Shown: one piece after another, positions 11,612 through 23,164 of the stretch
Layout of the letters: each line of letters begins with the position of its first letter
Position numbering within the stretch: the first letter of the stretch is position 1
Assembly: GCA_946406115.1 (NCBI GenBank)
Contig: OX291556.1
Location: forward strand, 10,322,501-10,386,500
DNA from: Apoda limacodes
Taxonomy: Eukaryota; Arthropoda; Insecta; Lepidoptera; Limacodidae
DNA length: 64,000 nt
Direction: 5' to 3'
Translations under genes and position numbers: made by a program
Notes under the pieces: generated by a model
Seen by the model: the letters and a program-made list of their open reading frames with translations, nothing else
Told to the model about the DNA's origin: nothing
Databases searched by the model: none

Positions 11612-11940
11612 TAACTTCTCTTGAGGGAAGGTATTATAATAGGTCCGAAAATCAAAATCGCTAAATTTTCGTTTTCTTTACGTTTTTGAAACATGGAGAA
11701 TCGTTTGCTATCATTTTTAGAGTGATATCTGTGTGTGTGCTTTTTTTTTTATACCACTACGGTGGCAACGGTACGCCTGATGATAAGCGGTCACCGTGGC
11801 CCCGTTTGCCCCTCGATATCTCATGAACCAATGGGCAAAATTGCTTTTGTGACCATATCAATCGATACGCCACGTCATGACTCTTCATGATCTTAAAAGA
11901 ATTTTAAGTAAGTTTGTTTTTTATCGCTAAAAAACAGTTT
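11612..11940 (+). repeat. Dispersed repeat family E, interrupted
   Basis: Shares AACTTCTCTTG, ATCATTTTTAGAGTGAT and the block ACCATATCAATCGATACGCC with 53498-53875. In this copy the sequence is interrupted at 11742-11808 by a reverse-oriented LINE 3' tail. Confidence 0.6.
11742..11808 (-). mobile_element. CR1/Jockey LINE 3' tail, nested
   Basis: Reverse complement of the LINE 3' end: T-run, ATACCACTACGGTGGCAAC, then GCCTGATGATAAGCGGTCAC. It is a very short 5'-truncated insertion, about 65 bp, lying inside repeat family E. Confidence 0.75.
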
Positions 11941-12071
11941 CTTGAAAGAGGCCGGGAATTTACAAAGAAAAAGCCCGTGGGGGTAATTAAGGTGTACACC
12001 CGCTTTGCCTGCACGTAATGACACTGTTTACGAGTAAGTATGATGAAAAAGTCAAAAATATATCTAAGATA

Positions 12072-12154
12072 AAAAAAAAAAAAAAATTTATGGACACACA
12101 GCGCCGTTTGGTCCCAAACTAAGCAAAGCTTGTGCTATGTATACCAAACACCAG

Positions 12155-12200
<46 letters not shown>

Positions 12201-12210
12201 ACATACATAC
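12072..12210 (-). repeat. SINE 3' fragment plus (AT)n microsatellite
   Basis: 12089-12160 matches the SINE 3' part in reverse (CACACAGCGCCGTTTGG, AAGCAAAGCTTGTGCTATG). It runs into about 40 bases of pure AT dinucleotides (12158-12196) followed by TACATACATA. A-rich or simple-sequence tails at SINE ends often expand like this. Confidence 0.75.
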
Positions 12211-12399
12211 ATATTATATTTATTCTCTGTAGTAATATTATAGAGGGCAAGTTTGTTTGCCTGTTTGTGAAGTACTTACCAAATTAATAACTAAATATAA
12301 ACTCGTAAAAACGAACTCTAAATAAATGTACCTATGCTATGTTTAATACTTAGTTTTAGGTAAGTTTAAGTTTTTGTTTGAGTTTTGTAAGTTTGAGTT

Positions 12400-13270
12400 A
12401 GTAAATTTGAAACTTCAGAAACAAGGACAGTTAGTAAAGGATTTTGTACAGCTATTTGAAAGCATTTCAGATCAAACTACACTTGTAGGAGTCACAGATG
12501 CTGTCTGGTAACAGTTACCATTTCAACACGCTCTCTGCGTATGAAAATATTGCTTATGCTCAATATGCTGAAGAACTCAAGGTACTGTCGGAACAATTTC
12601 CGAACAGATTTAGCGACTTCAAAAACATCTAAGACTGTTTTAGTTTATTTGCTACTCCTACAAAATGTAATGTACAAAATGCTCCAATACACTTACAAAT
12701 GGAGTTGATCGAGATTCAAGGAAACTCCTATATCCTCCTTAAATCCAAATTTGCAGACGTAGAGTTGCGCGATTTCTACAAAATATACCTAGAAAAAGTC
12801 AATTTTCCGCAGCTTAGAAAATTCGCAAGAAGATTGATTTGTGCGTTTGGCAGTACTTGCATTACATTGATGAAAGTTAATAAATCAACACATCGTACAA
12901 GACTGACTGACTATAATTTGGAAAATTCTTTACGTCTTTGTATCAGTGGAATCAATCGAAATATCGATGGACTAGTTTCCAAATTCAAGCTCAAGTGTCT
13001 CATTGATTTTGGTGTATTTAGCTTTCGTAGTTTGTGACTATTGCAAATTTAACGATTTGATTATAATGTACCATTTTTTTTAATTTCATTTTGTTATTTT
13101 AATAAATTGTACTGTAATAACATTGTCGTATTATTTCATGTCTAATATCTATCGCAAAAAATGTTATCACTACTTTAAAATGCACTAAATAAGTACTTTT
13201 AAACGCGGCCCGCGAACGTATTTGCACGCTAAAGTTTGGCCCTCAACATGTCAAAGGTTGCTCATACCTG
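12400..13270 (+). pseudogene. hAT transposase C-terminal remnant, GTF2IRD2-like
   Basis: The forward frames read LKVLSEQFPNRFSDFK, a stop, DCFSLFATP, then MELIEIQGNS...LKSKF (12699 on), FPQLRKFARRL and FGSTCITLMKVNKS. This order is the RNase-H-like end plus dimerisation domain of hAT transposases related to vertebrate GTF2IRD2/FAM200 proteins. The N-terminal zinc finger and catalytic part are absent, and there is an in-frame stop near 12630, so this is a dead 3' portion. Downstream, GCGGCCCGCGAACG leads to a right end GGTTGCTCATACCTG, which resembles hAT terminal repeats. The next eight bases CTCTATAG match the target in an uninterrupted copy of repeat B (11248-11255, complement). The left end was not found. 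Confidence 0.75.
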
Positions 13271-13605
13271 CTCTATAGGTGAATAAAAAGTAAGAGGAAA
13301 TTGGGTTGATGAAAAGATGAAAGTGCGGATTACACATGTTAAAAATGTTATATCCAGGTTGTATGCTTTTTAGTATATGGCGATTATGAGTAGTACAGGG
13401 CGGTTGGATATGGGATTTTAATTCTATGACAGATTGAGATGTCAAATATACTACGTCAAAAAAGTAAATAAACAAACATTATTATTTATAATAAATAAAT
13501 ATGTATACGAAGTGATGGGAAGTAAATAGCTAGTATAGGGAAAAATAGTTAATATTCAAGTTTGCTCTTTTGCCGGCACTCCCGGAGTGCAAGCCGATTT
13601 TTTTT
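13271..13605 (-). repeat. Dispersed repeat family B, copy 2 (cut by hAT)
   Basis: Reverse copy: TAAAAAGTAAGAGGAAATTG at its 5'-most window edge and TTGCCGGCACTCCCGGAGTG at the other end. It begins exactly where the hAT element ends, so the hAT inserted into it. A 74-codon frame at 13251-13475 is a by-product. Confidence 0.65.
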
Positions 13606-15226
13606 AATATTTGTTACCTCAGAACTCTGTCATTCATAAACCGATTTGAAAATAACGTATAGGAAAGAATTAACTCACAGATTGGTCTCCTTTTAATTTC
13701 AAACAGTTTTCAATTTTACATTTCACACAACAGAAAATTTTCGCAATATATCTGAAACCACAGAGTACGCAAACTCAACTCACAGAGAACATTTGTTTCA
13801 ACTGTCCAAATTACGAACACGAATAACAAACGAGTGGTCCCGACCATTCGTTTTCTGAGCGAATGTAAAATTCGTTCGAGAATGAAGCTTTTTAACAAAT
13901 CGCATGTGAAATTTTCGAACAATCGTATAAGGCGGTGAAATATTCAAGTATAGGGTCTCAGATTTAGCGCGCGCTTTAAATTTGAATTGTACAGAATTTG
14001 GTAGGGAATATTGGCCTTAAAATTTTCTGAAACCCATTTATCTGTAACACGCGTAGAAATAACATTTCTTCACCACGTTTCGAGCGCTATTGCAGCGATC
14101 TGCGGATGTTTTTGCGTAGTGCGAATGCATAGTTTGCAAAAATTACGGGCGGAAACAAACCGCAACGAATCTGTAGCAAACAACAGAAATCCGCATGCGA
14201 TTCTATCTCGCAGTGCGCGCAATTTCGTGGTGTCATTACAAATGCAACAAACATTGCAATGACACCTTACAAATTAAAAAAAGGCACAACATTTAACTGA
14301 AGTGCACGGCAGGTTTGACAAATTCGATAACAATTTTGACATTTAATGCATTTGACATTGCAAGAAAAATTAATTTAGCGTTTTATTTTTTAGGGTTCCA
14401 CCCGAATGTTATATAGTTGATCTTTAGCTTCGTCATATCTGTGCGTCCTACTATTTGTCAAATATAAGGGTTTCTGATCACATGGCAAAAATGGATTTCG
14501 TCGTCCATCCGTTTGTCAATATAAGGGGAAAAATCCATCAGTCCTTAAGCGATAGTTATGTTTAAATACCTACGTAGACAAATGTAAAAAGTAATTTGAA
14601 CGCTTATAGTTACGTAATGTATTTTCAATAATTTGTTTTCAGGATTCCGTAGATATGTGGTAAAAACCGAACCGTTGTAGTTTCTTATCCTTTCTTTCTT
14701 ATTATTCGTCCGCTTGACTAATATATGGTTTTGAAGAAAAATGACTGACTATAAGAACCAACTGAAAAATTTGATTTGTTTCATAGGGCATCTAGAAATT
14801 AAAAAATAAACTATTTTTTTAACAAAATCTAAAAGGTTAAAATAAGCCCCAAATTCAGACTTATTGACAGAAAATTGAGCTACATGTTTTATTCGCCTTG
14901 AATTAGGGGCTTTTTACTTCTTGGTGGATGAAGTTGGTTTATGTTCTTATTAAAAAAATAGTATATAAATGGAGAAACTTTATGATTTATTGTAATGCTC
15001 TACATTTAAAACTTGGCTTACTATACTGAAATGTATTATGCAAATGATTTTCTCATTTTGTTTTTATTAAAATTTACATACATCGGTTATTTTAATTTTA
15101 ATTTTAACAATTAAGTAATAAGAAGAAGCTTTGGAGATTTTATTGCTATCCATATTTTGACAATATTTCGTGTATGAAGTGAAATTAATATAATTTTTAA
15201 AACCAGCCTTTTTACTATAGGTAAGG
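13606..15226. other. Non-coding stretch with an unplaced GC-rich block
   Basis: 14040-14265 is GC-richer than its surroundings and contains an 83-codon frame (14011-14262) without family resemblance; I suspect a degraded element. 14392-14540 begins TTTTTTAGGGTTCCACCCG and looks like a distant relative of the GGGTTCC repeats. No gene is supported. Confidence 0.4.
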
Positions 15227-15390
15227 GAAGATAATTGGGAACAGTCCCAGTACGCCAGTCTCGTGAATTCGTGAGAAAAATGTATGCAAGTTGATATTAC
15301 ACCTTACGGGCCATGAATGGTAACTTACTAATGGAACTCACGAGTCTGGCGTACTCAAGACCGTTCCTAATAAGCTCCCAGAAGATAATT
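15227..15390. mobile_element. Small foldback MITE with 10-bp direct repeats
   Basis: GAAGATAATT occurs at 15227-15236 and again at 15381-15390. Between them, 15238-15270 and 15333-15367 are imperfect inverted copies sharing AGTACGCCAG and CTCGTGA. The interior begins GGGAAC and ends CTCCCA. Inverted arms inside a direct duplication suggest a 144-bp inserted element. I cannot name the superfamily. Confidence 0.5.
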
Positions 15391-15806
15391 TAGCTTCTTC
15401 ACGGAGAAACTCCCGGTACTCATGACTCGTGTTTAGATATGTCATTCAATGAACCCTGAATGAGACATGCATGCCTACGTGACTTATTCCATTCAATATA
15501 ATATTCAATTATATAATACAGTTAGTGATGAGCAAACTACGCCTTATGACATAATTCTTATATTACCGTATTATTTGCTAGGGGATTACCATGGATTGTA
15601 GTTTGTCTTACGAAATAAAATGTAAGGCACTACACATAGCACATCAAGTACACGATACTTGAACGTGATAGTGATAAGGATTAATGCGAAGTTGTTACTT
15701 TTTTTACACCCCCTTCGAAAAACGATAGGGTGTTATAAGTTTATAGCGTTTGTGTGTGTGTCTGTTCGTGGCATCGTAGCGGCCAGATGGATGGACCGAT
15801 TTCATT
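15391..15806. other. Non-coding stretch
   Basis: 15700-15806 holds a segment (ACACCCCCTTCG through GATGGATGGACCGATTTC) that resembles a common moth dispersed repeat. The rest is unremarkable. Confidence 0.4.
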
Positions 15807-16245
15807 TTTAGGGTCCCGTAATTAGCGGAACCCTATAACTAAGACTTCGCTGTCCCTCCGTCCGTCTGTATGACACCAGGGTGTATCTCATGAACTGTGA
15901 TAGTTAGGCAGTTGAAGTTTTCACAAAAGATATATTTCTGTTGCCGTTAAAACAACTAATACTTAAAAACAGAATAAAATAAATATTTCAGGGGGCTCCC
16001 ATACAACAAACGTGATTTTTTTACTCGATTTTGCTCGATATTGATAACGGCAATAGGAAGGCGCTTAAAATATTCACAGAACATTTAGTTATATAGTCAC
16101 TTTTAAAAATAAATAATTAAATTAAAAGAAAACAAATATTAAAAAGGGGTCTCCCATACAAAAACGTGATTTTTTTGCCGTTTTTATAGATAGTGGTACG
16201 GAACCATTTGTGCGCTAGTCCGACTCGCAATTGGCCGATTTTTAT
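15807..16245 (+). repeat. Dispersed repeat family A, copy 2
   Basis: AGGGTCCCGTAATTAGCGGA to CCGACTCGCAATTGGCCGAT, the same orientation and length class as 6165-6607, with the internal duplicated GGGG(G/T)CTCCCATA block. Confidence 0.75.
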
Positions 16246-16254
16246 TGTATTAGG

Positions 16255-16660
16255 CTAGACTAATAGAAATAATTCTAAGTCATGTTTGGAGAAAATCCAT
16301 TGATCGCTATCCAAGTGATCAGCTCTTCCCCTAGAGGGACATAAACCTGATCCATGCAATCCGATAGTCCGATATACCATATATTGGATACACAACGAAA
16401 ATACGCTGGACCTTAAACTAATACGTCCACCTTGATCTGATCTAACTTCCAGAACAGTCTGCAGATCACAACACACAACTTCTAGACAAATTATAGGTAT
16501 AGGAAGAAAGTCAGAAAAGGAGGGGGGATTATATTTCTTTGGTAAAGGAATTATATTGGCATCCTTCCAGGACTCAGGAAAAACACCTGTGGAAATGGAA
16601 TGATTTAGGATATTGGTAATGATGGGAGTTATAATATTAAGGATGGGATGTTTCAAAACA
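16255..16660 (-). pseudogene. Non-LTR reverse transcriptase N-terminal fragment
   Basis: The first 55 or so codons of the reverse frame (16656 downward) read HSISTGVFPESWKDANIIPL and PKKYNPPSFSDFLPIPI. This corresponds to the start of a LINE reverse transcriptase domain (FPxxWKxAxxxPxPKK followed by FRPI); the FRPI motif has decayed to FLPI. The rest of the frame to 16255 has no clear match and is probably out of frame or unrelated. No catalytic YADD is present. It belongs to a different LINE family from the copies at 2436, 20240, 23165 and 31540. Confidence 0.65.
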
Positions 16661-17672
16661 TAAGTATGTTATTTTTTAATGCTCTAAATTTTTATATTAT
16701 TTTCCCATAAAATTTGATGAATTTAGCCTTAAGATGTATAAAATATTGTTAGGCCAACTTGAGCCACGTACAGATCCTGTTACTTAAAAAAATATAGATA
16801 TTAAAAAACAAGAGATATATGTATTAAAGAATAATGAATAAAATTATAAGCATCCATAAAGTAATATTTTCTTACCTTAGCATTAACTATATCCTTGGCC
16901 ATGATTTATTGAGTAAGTACTCCGTACGGCAACACAATCAGTCAAGAAATGACTAAAGCAGTTGGCAAACACAGCTTTTCTACGTACGCACGTACCCCCT
17001 ACAATAAAAACCTTTATCGTTCGTCAGTTACCACAATATAAGTTTAATCTAAATTGGCGCGGAAAATTGCCGCAGAATACCAGATATGACATATAAAATT
17101 AACAATACGTTTATTATACACCTTGTTTTATAACGTTTAAAGAAATGCTTCACAATAAATTTTTATTTTCTTTCATGTTTGCCGACTAAAGTTTATTTTA
17201 AAACAAGTAGGTAACGGAACTAGTAATAGTAAAATATCCAATAATCTATAATATTTTAATAAGATTGTGTGTACCAGTCCCGCGAACCGCATCGAGTTTT
17301 AGAATGGAATAATTTCATAGCCTGCTGCACGAATAGGTATCTTACTAAATTGCAGATAAATACCGGTTCAGCATTTAGGGAAACCACAGAATATGTCATT
17401 GCATAGGGAAAATGGAGTTTGGGATATCCAGCATTCAAGTCATTAATTCTTACGTACGTAACCTATATTTGCGTACAAAATAAAACGTCCCAAAGTACCT
17501 TATTTTTTTTAAAAAATATATTTAATAAATTTAATTTGGTGAAAATTACAGAGATATAGGTGTATAAAAATTAAAAGGCAACGAAAATTTCCTTTTGTAT
17601 GTAATATTTGAGATGTACGCAAATATTAAATTATTTAAGACTAATTAAATAATCACAGAATTCAGAATTAAA
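16661..17672. other. Non-coding stretch
   Basis: AT-rich; a 60-codon reverse frame at 17256-17438 is without family resemblance. Nothing recognised. Confidence 0.4.
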
Positions 17673-18957
17673 ACAGTTAGGTATATCATTGCAATACTGC
17701 AGAGGCCAAGGATATGATAATGAAGCCAATATGCGTGGTAAAAAAAGTGGTGTCCAAAAAGGGATTCTTGAAATTAATCCACTTGCTTATTTTTTACCTT
17801 GTGGGAGTCATAGCTGGAATCTCATCCTAGGAGATGCAGCATCGTCTTGTGTCCAAATAAAATCTTTTTTTGATTTGCTACAAATGTTTGTACACTCCGT
17901 TTGCCGGCTCAAGTCAGAGGTGGGCTATTTTATATGCTCATGTAAAATCGTTATCGCTAAAACCACTTTCTGAAACTAGATGGGAGTGCAGGGTAGCATC
18001 GGTGAAGGCCGTTAAATACCAATTAAGCGATATATGTGATGATTTAAAGGATTTAGCAGAATATACAACAGATTGTCAGTTGGTTAGTGAATGCAATTCT
18101 ATAGAAAAGGAAATAACTACCTACGAATTTGTAGTTTCACTTGTCATATGGTATGACATTCTTACAAAGATAAATGTTATAAGTAAAATGTGGCAAAGTG
18201 AAAATATGCACTTAGATGTGGCTATACAACACCTAGACGCATTCACAAATTGGCTCGATAATTATCGAGAAAATGGTTTTTAGTCATTCCTTGTAAAAGC
18301 GAGAGAAATAGCCGCGGAAAATGATATTGACAGACAGTTCAATGAAGTCACAAGACGACGTAAAAAAAGGCATTTTGATTATGAAGGGGAAGATAAGAAG
18401 GGGGTCATGAATTGAATCCGGAAGAGATTTTCCATCTAATAATAGAGAAAAAAAATAAACAATTTCATTTACATTGTCGACAGTGTGCGCGTAAGCTGCC
18501 ATCCTAGGTTTGAGGCACTCAAACATCATGAGAGCATATTTGGTATGTATAATATAAAAAGATTAAAGAAAATCCGTAATAGTGAACTTTTGAAGCAATG
18601 CAGCGGCTTGCAAATATCTATGACAGTAAAAGAATTATGTGATATTGATGGACATTAATTGTACGAAGAACTGAATATGTTCATCCGTGTGTATGAAAGA
18701 AACGACGGCATTATCTCGGTGCTGAAATTCTTGGTAGAAAAAAAATTAACTGAAGTTTACCCCACTGTCGAAATAGTCCTGAGAATTATTGCCAACACAT
18801 CTGTTACAGTTGCGTCTGCTGAAAGGAGTTATTCGAGGATTAAAATTATTAAAACACATTTGGGGAATTCGATGACACAAGATCGGCTTTCAGCCCTTGC
18901 TATTATTACAATCGAAAATGACGTAGCTTATTCGTTAGATTATTGTGCTCTAATTTA
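17673..18957 (+). pseudogene. hAT-like transposase, ZMYM1-like, frameshifted
   Basis: Translated pieces in order: CRGQGYDNEANMRGK and INPLAYFLPCGSHSWNL (17689 on), a frameshift near 17890-17910, then LKPLSETRWECRVASVKAVK, YQLSDICDDL and INVISKMWQSENM. After a TAG (18281) the frame continues with VKAREIAAEND and KKRHFDYEGED to a TGA (18413). After further stops it ends with EVYPTVEIVLRIIANT.TVASAERSYSRI. This is the order of the DUF4371 region and C-terminal hAT dimerisation domain in ZMYM1/TTF-type transposase proteins. One frameshift and several stops make it inactive. The N-terminal zinc finger is not visible. It is unrelated to the hAT remnant at 12400. Confidence 0.85.
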
Positions 18958-19167
18958 AGATTTTAGTCTTAGGAAAAGCCGCAAACATCAATTTTAAAAT
19001 TTATCATTTGTGTATTTGTTAATTTTGTAAATCTTTCAATGTAAAATATTTTAAAACTCAAATTTTATTTATTTGTATAACTTAAGCATTTCTCGTCAAA
19101 CATGACAAATAACTAAACCAAACAACCAGATCTATTTTCGCATCACATACTTTTCACGAAGGGCAAA

Positions 19168-19214
19168 GGGCCTTACATAGACCTGCCGCCCGGAGCCTCG
19201 CTATGTGTAAGGCC
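19168..19214. repeat. Hairpin in the 3' flank of the ZMYM1-like hAT
   Basis: GGGCCTTACATAG (19168-19180) and CTATGTGTAAGGCC (19201-19214) form a 12-13-bp imperfect stem around a GC-rich 20-base loop. It stands 210 bases past the last transposase codon and may mark the element's 3' region. Confidence 0.5.
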
Positions 19215-20239
19215 GCCGCTGTGTATGCAACTCTACATATTTATATATTAAAGCACTTGTATAATACCATTATAAAACTCGACTGTAGCTCGTTCCATAA
19301 ACACACACTATGGTTAAAACCTTTAATTATACGACAGTTTAATAAATAACTATAATTTTACCCATGAAACAGACAACATATTGAGAAAAGCGTTTTCTTT
19401 TTTAAGTCAGATGCCATAAAGATATGAGACTGTTGTTTATCAGCATCCAACTTCAAACTAGGTATTTCTTGAAGTTTAATTTTTTACTCTAGGTCAATAA
19501 GCTTACTATACCTTTACTTTGCGAGAGGATCTAGGGAGAGTTTTTACAACTACTAAATTTGTTGTTTGCTTTTCATTTAATGCCAGTAATCTAGAATTCG
19601 ATTGGTACCTAATGCTACTTACTACTTGCGATTGGAGTACTTGCTACATATTCTTGGTATAAATGACTTTCGAAGTTCGGTAAAGATCTAACTTAAGAAG
19701 AATCATGTTCATAATAGGGTTCCGTTTTTGTTTTTGTTTTAATGCACATTAGGGTGAAATGAAAAAAAAAATTTGTTTTTGCTTACTTAAGTTTTTAAAA
19801 AACACCAAAAAACTTTTTTTTAACTATTTATTTCTGTTGCTGTATGCCTCTGAAAGTCAAATATAAGACATAAGAAAAATTCTATATATAGGTATATTTA
19901 TTGATACTAATTCGGCTCCGTGGCTCAGTGGGTTATGACCATACTGCTGAATCGAGGGGCGACAAATGCGTATAAAGCTCCAAGGTTTGCTTTTCACAGA
20001 CCTGCTTTATATCATTAATTCACCAATTAGCCAGCCAGTCAGCTTTTTGCCACTATGCAAAAAAACGTGTAAAGTTTTTTTGATACATTGTCTCTCCACT
20101 ACCATTGCAAGTATTATAGAAATTAGTTTTATGGCCTATATCGCCCTCTTATATGTTTATTTTCGTTCCAAATAGTTTTCCTTAGCAATATTTTTTATTA
20201 CTAGATGGCAGTGTTAGTAATTGATTAAAAATATTAATA
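19215..20239. other. Non-coding stretch with a SINE-head scrap
   Basis: 19914-19975 (GGCTCCGTGGCTCAGTGG, then TTATGACCATACTGCTGAA) looks like the A-box half of another tRNA-derived SINE; no B box follows. Otherwise nothing recognised. Confidence 0.45.
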
Positions 20240-21035
20240 TTGATTTTGGAAGACAAGGTGAAGCTGGCTTCCAAAAAATTTGGAGTACTCAGTGGAGAAG
20301 CAGTACTCCACTTCTGGGCAAAGGTTGCTGAATGCTGTTGCTGTACGAGTTGCAAGCCCGGCCCCATAAGGAGTACTACTGCCATATCTGCCCTTTTGAC
20401 TCGGTTTAACAACGGGCTGACAGAATCGTCGACAATCCTAAATTGTGAATTTCGTATCGAACCCTTAAGGCGCATATAAAAGCTAAATAGCGCCGCCATT
20501 AGATTTATTTGTTTCCACTTCGTACAAAGATTATTACAAAAATTTACAACATAGAAATAGTAGCACCTGTCATAAGCTATATTAAAAACATTTTGTATTG
20601 TTCCTAAAATACATCAGAGTTTTTCTTGGTATTTCTGCTAAAAATGGTCACTTTAACCAAAAAAGTTAACTAATGTTTACAGATGTGTTGCAAAAATATT
20701 ACAAAACGTTCTGAATACAGCTTACAACTACCTTAATAACTTCTATGTAGTAAATTTTTGACGCCCCTGTGTGTGTTCTACTACTTGTATAATGGGATGT
20801 GTAATGTATGAGGAATCGTTCGAAATGATGCCCACGACTACTTTCTACCACCGTACCGCTCGCCGTCGTAAGAGAATTCATGTGAGGTTCTTCAAGAAAC
20901 AAGTTATTAGTTTTTCAAAGGAGGCAACGCGCGAGTGATGCGGCTGGTGTTGCAAGCGTCCATAGGCTGCGGTGACCGCTTGCCACCTGGCGTTTGTAAA
21001 GTTATTTGCTACCTTAGTAGTATTAAAAAAAATTG
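20240..21035 (+). pseudogene. CR1/Jockey LINE 3' remnant, split by an insertion
   Basis: 20246-20470 corresponds to the end of the reverse transcriptase reading frame (DKVKLASKKFGVL onward). Sequence with no match to the LINE then occupies about 20471-20766. LINE homology resumes at CCTGTGTGTGTTCTAC (20766) with EELFEMMPT-like codons and continues through the 3' UTR to GCTACCTTAGTAGTATTAAA at 21030. The 300-bp interruption has no obvious terminal repeats or target duplication, so it may be either an insertion or a rearrangement. All catalytic motifs are missing. Confidence 0.8.
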
Positions 21036-22186
21036 GAAAATCCAAAAGTGCACGCCTCATAGCGGTCATTCACATTTAAAAAAAAATTCTAAAACAAAAA
21101 CTCAAGTTTTTTAAAATAAAATAACAAATAAGGTGAGGAAAAAATATACTATAAAATAAAAATAAAAAATATATATATAGATATTTATTAAATTATAATT
21201 AAACGACAGTACTTAGAACGCTAATATTAACTAGGAATCAGCACAGTGTAATACTTTATATATTAAAAACAAAAGTATTCCGGTAAGATGAATTTTTCGA
21301 CCAATTTCTCTGCCACATACATGGTCACATAAACACAGACTCACGGACGTCCAAGAATGATTAGTTTAAATGTTATTATTTATTATATTAAACAAATTAA
21401 TTGTTTATAAAATGTACCATATGTGCTAGACAGATTATTTAACTTCATATTAGTGCACTCATATTATCCTGTAAGTGTTATATTAAAAAAAAAACGTCAT
21501 TTAAGTTTCGAAAGACTGGGTTTTTTGACATGTCGAGAGTAGAGCACTACCTCACCGCTCCGCTTATGAGGCGTGCAATACTGTTATCCTGCTTCTATAG
21601 TCAACCATTGACGGTCTCCTCTACAGCTTAACGTTTGCGGCTTTTAAATTTTTGCTTTGAGAACGTCACAAATGCACCGATTTTCTACTAAAAACACAAT
21701 AAAATTGTAGTAGGTGTTTGTCTTAAACTACTATTATATATGTTCATGGTGATGTCATTTAAGATATTTAAAACATCTTTATTAAAAGTAGTATAGCATA
21801 TGTAAGTAAGTATTGTTTCCGCTGAGTCACTCAAGTTACGTACCTGCAAGTAGTTTAGATATTTGAGTATATATTTATAACACCGCGCCTGAAAAACACC
21901 TCATCGTGAAAAATAAAATAGATAAAAGTCTGAAAATAATAAATAATGTATGGACTCGGTCACATGTCAATTACGTGGAGTTTGGATAAATGTTCAGTTG
22001 GATTACAAAGAAAGGCCAATGGAAAAATATAACTTTATAAAGTATAAAGTTTCATTCTGTACTAGACTTTGCCAGCGGCTCCGCCCGCCCTAAATTCGGT
22101 TATGGGCGTGGAACTCCTTAATTAACTCCAATTAATTAATTGATTAGTTATACCAATGAATTGCTATAGCATGCTATAGGTGCAGC
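21036..22186. other. Non-coding stretch
   Basis: Only short frames. 22060-22110 (GCCAGCGGCTCCGCCCGCCC) matches the GC-rich end of dispersed repeat family G. Confidence 0.4.
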
Positions 22187-22565
22187 TAGGGTTGCCAGGC
22201 GTCCGGATAAAGCCGTAAATAGTCAGGCTTTTTAATTGCGGCCAAATTAAACGGTATCCGGCCTTTCCGGCTTTTGTTAGCCTTTTTAAGTATTGGTTTC
22301 CGCTCCTCACCTACTTACTGCTAACTACTATTGCAAGTATTGAAATTATTATTGTAATGAATATTGAATGATTAATAATAGAAAAGACTCATTAAATTTT
22401 ATTTAATTTAACTTTTATGGTAAATAATAAAAAAGAAACCTTGTTTTTGTTTTCTAAAAATGTTACACTGACTAAAAAATTAAAGATGTCCGGCCTTTTT
22501 ACCCAAATGTGCAGCTAAACTGATTGGTCTGTCCGGCTTTTCGGTTTTGTGACCTGGCAACCCTA
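22187..22565. mobile_element. hAT-type MITE, 379 bp
   Basis: Left end TAGGGTTGCCAGGCGTCCGG and right end ACCTGGCAACCCTA are inverted repeats of the type seen in the 554-bp hAT element at 58345-58898, which also starts TAGGGTT and has CCGGATAAAGCCG inside. The AT-rich centre has no transposase. The 8 bases outside each end (GGTGCAGC and GGAACTTT) do not match, so the target duplication has been lost or the ends are displaced. Confidence 0.7.
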
Positions 22566-23164
22566 GGAACTTTTAAAATTTTAGGGATAAAAAGTAGCCT
22601 ATATGCTATTCCAGGATCTAACCTATATGAAGGTATGCCAAGTCTTATCCCGATCCTTCCAGTGGTTGAAGCGTGATTGAGTAACAAACATCCATCCAGC
22701 CAAACAAACTTTCACATTTATAATATTAGTACCCAACTAACACAACAGGTGACATATGAGTCATATATTAGGACCGAGTATTACCTAAGGTGAAAATTAC
22801 AACCATTCTTAAGTGGTATCTCCCTATTTAGAGGTGCAGGCAACCCATATGCCACCCTAATAGCACAAAAAGAAGAAAAATTGCAGCCTATTTTCGGTTC
22901 TCAATGGGTTCCTTAATAGTTTAAATTATACTCTGTAGTGGAAATTAGAACCGTGGGTGTAAGTTGTGCGTAGCGAATGAGTAATTGAATGAAAAACGAT
23001 TTCTTTCATTCATCAGGTGATAAAGAAGTGTCAAAGAAATGTTCGAGTGCAAAATCTAATTATTAATTATTTAAAATAAAATCTAAAATTAACTCTGCGT
23101 GCGACTCGTGTGTAATTAGATAAGAAGTCCTATCGTGTTTCTATTTATTATTAACTTTAATGTT
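22566..23164. other. Non-coding stretch
   Basis: Contains part of a family G-like dispersed repeat just after the MITE (TAGGGATAAAAAGTAGCCTA). No gene. Confidence 0.4.

Noticed and set aside
14011..14262. 83-codon forward frame in a GC-rich block
   Set aside because: No domain, no splice signals, and a cysteine/serine mix typical of chance translation of a repeat.
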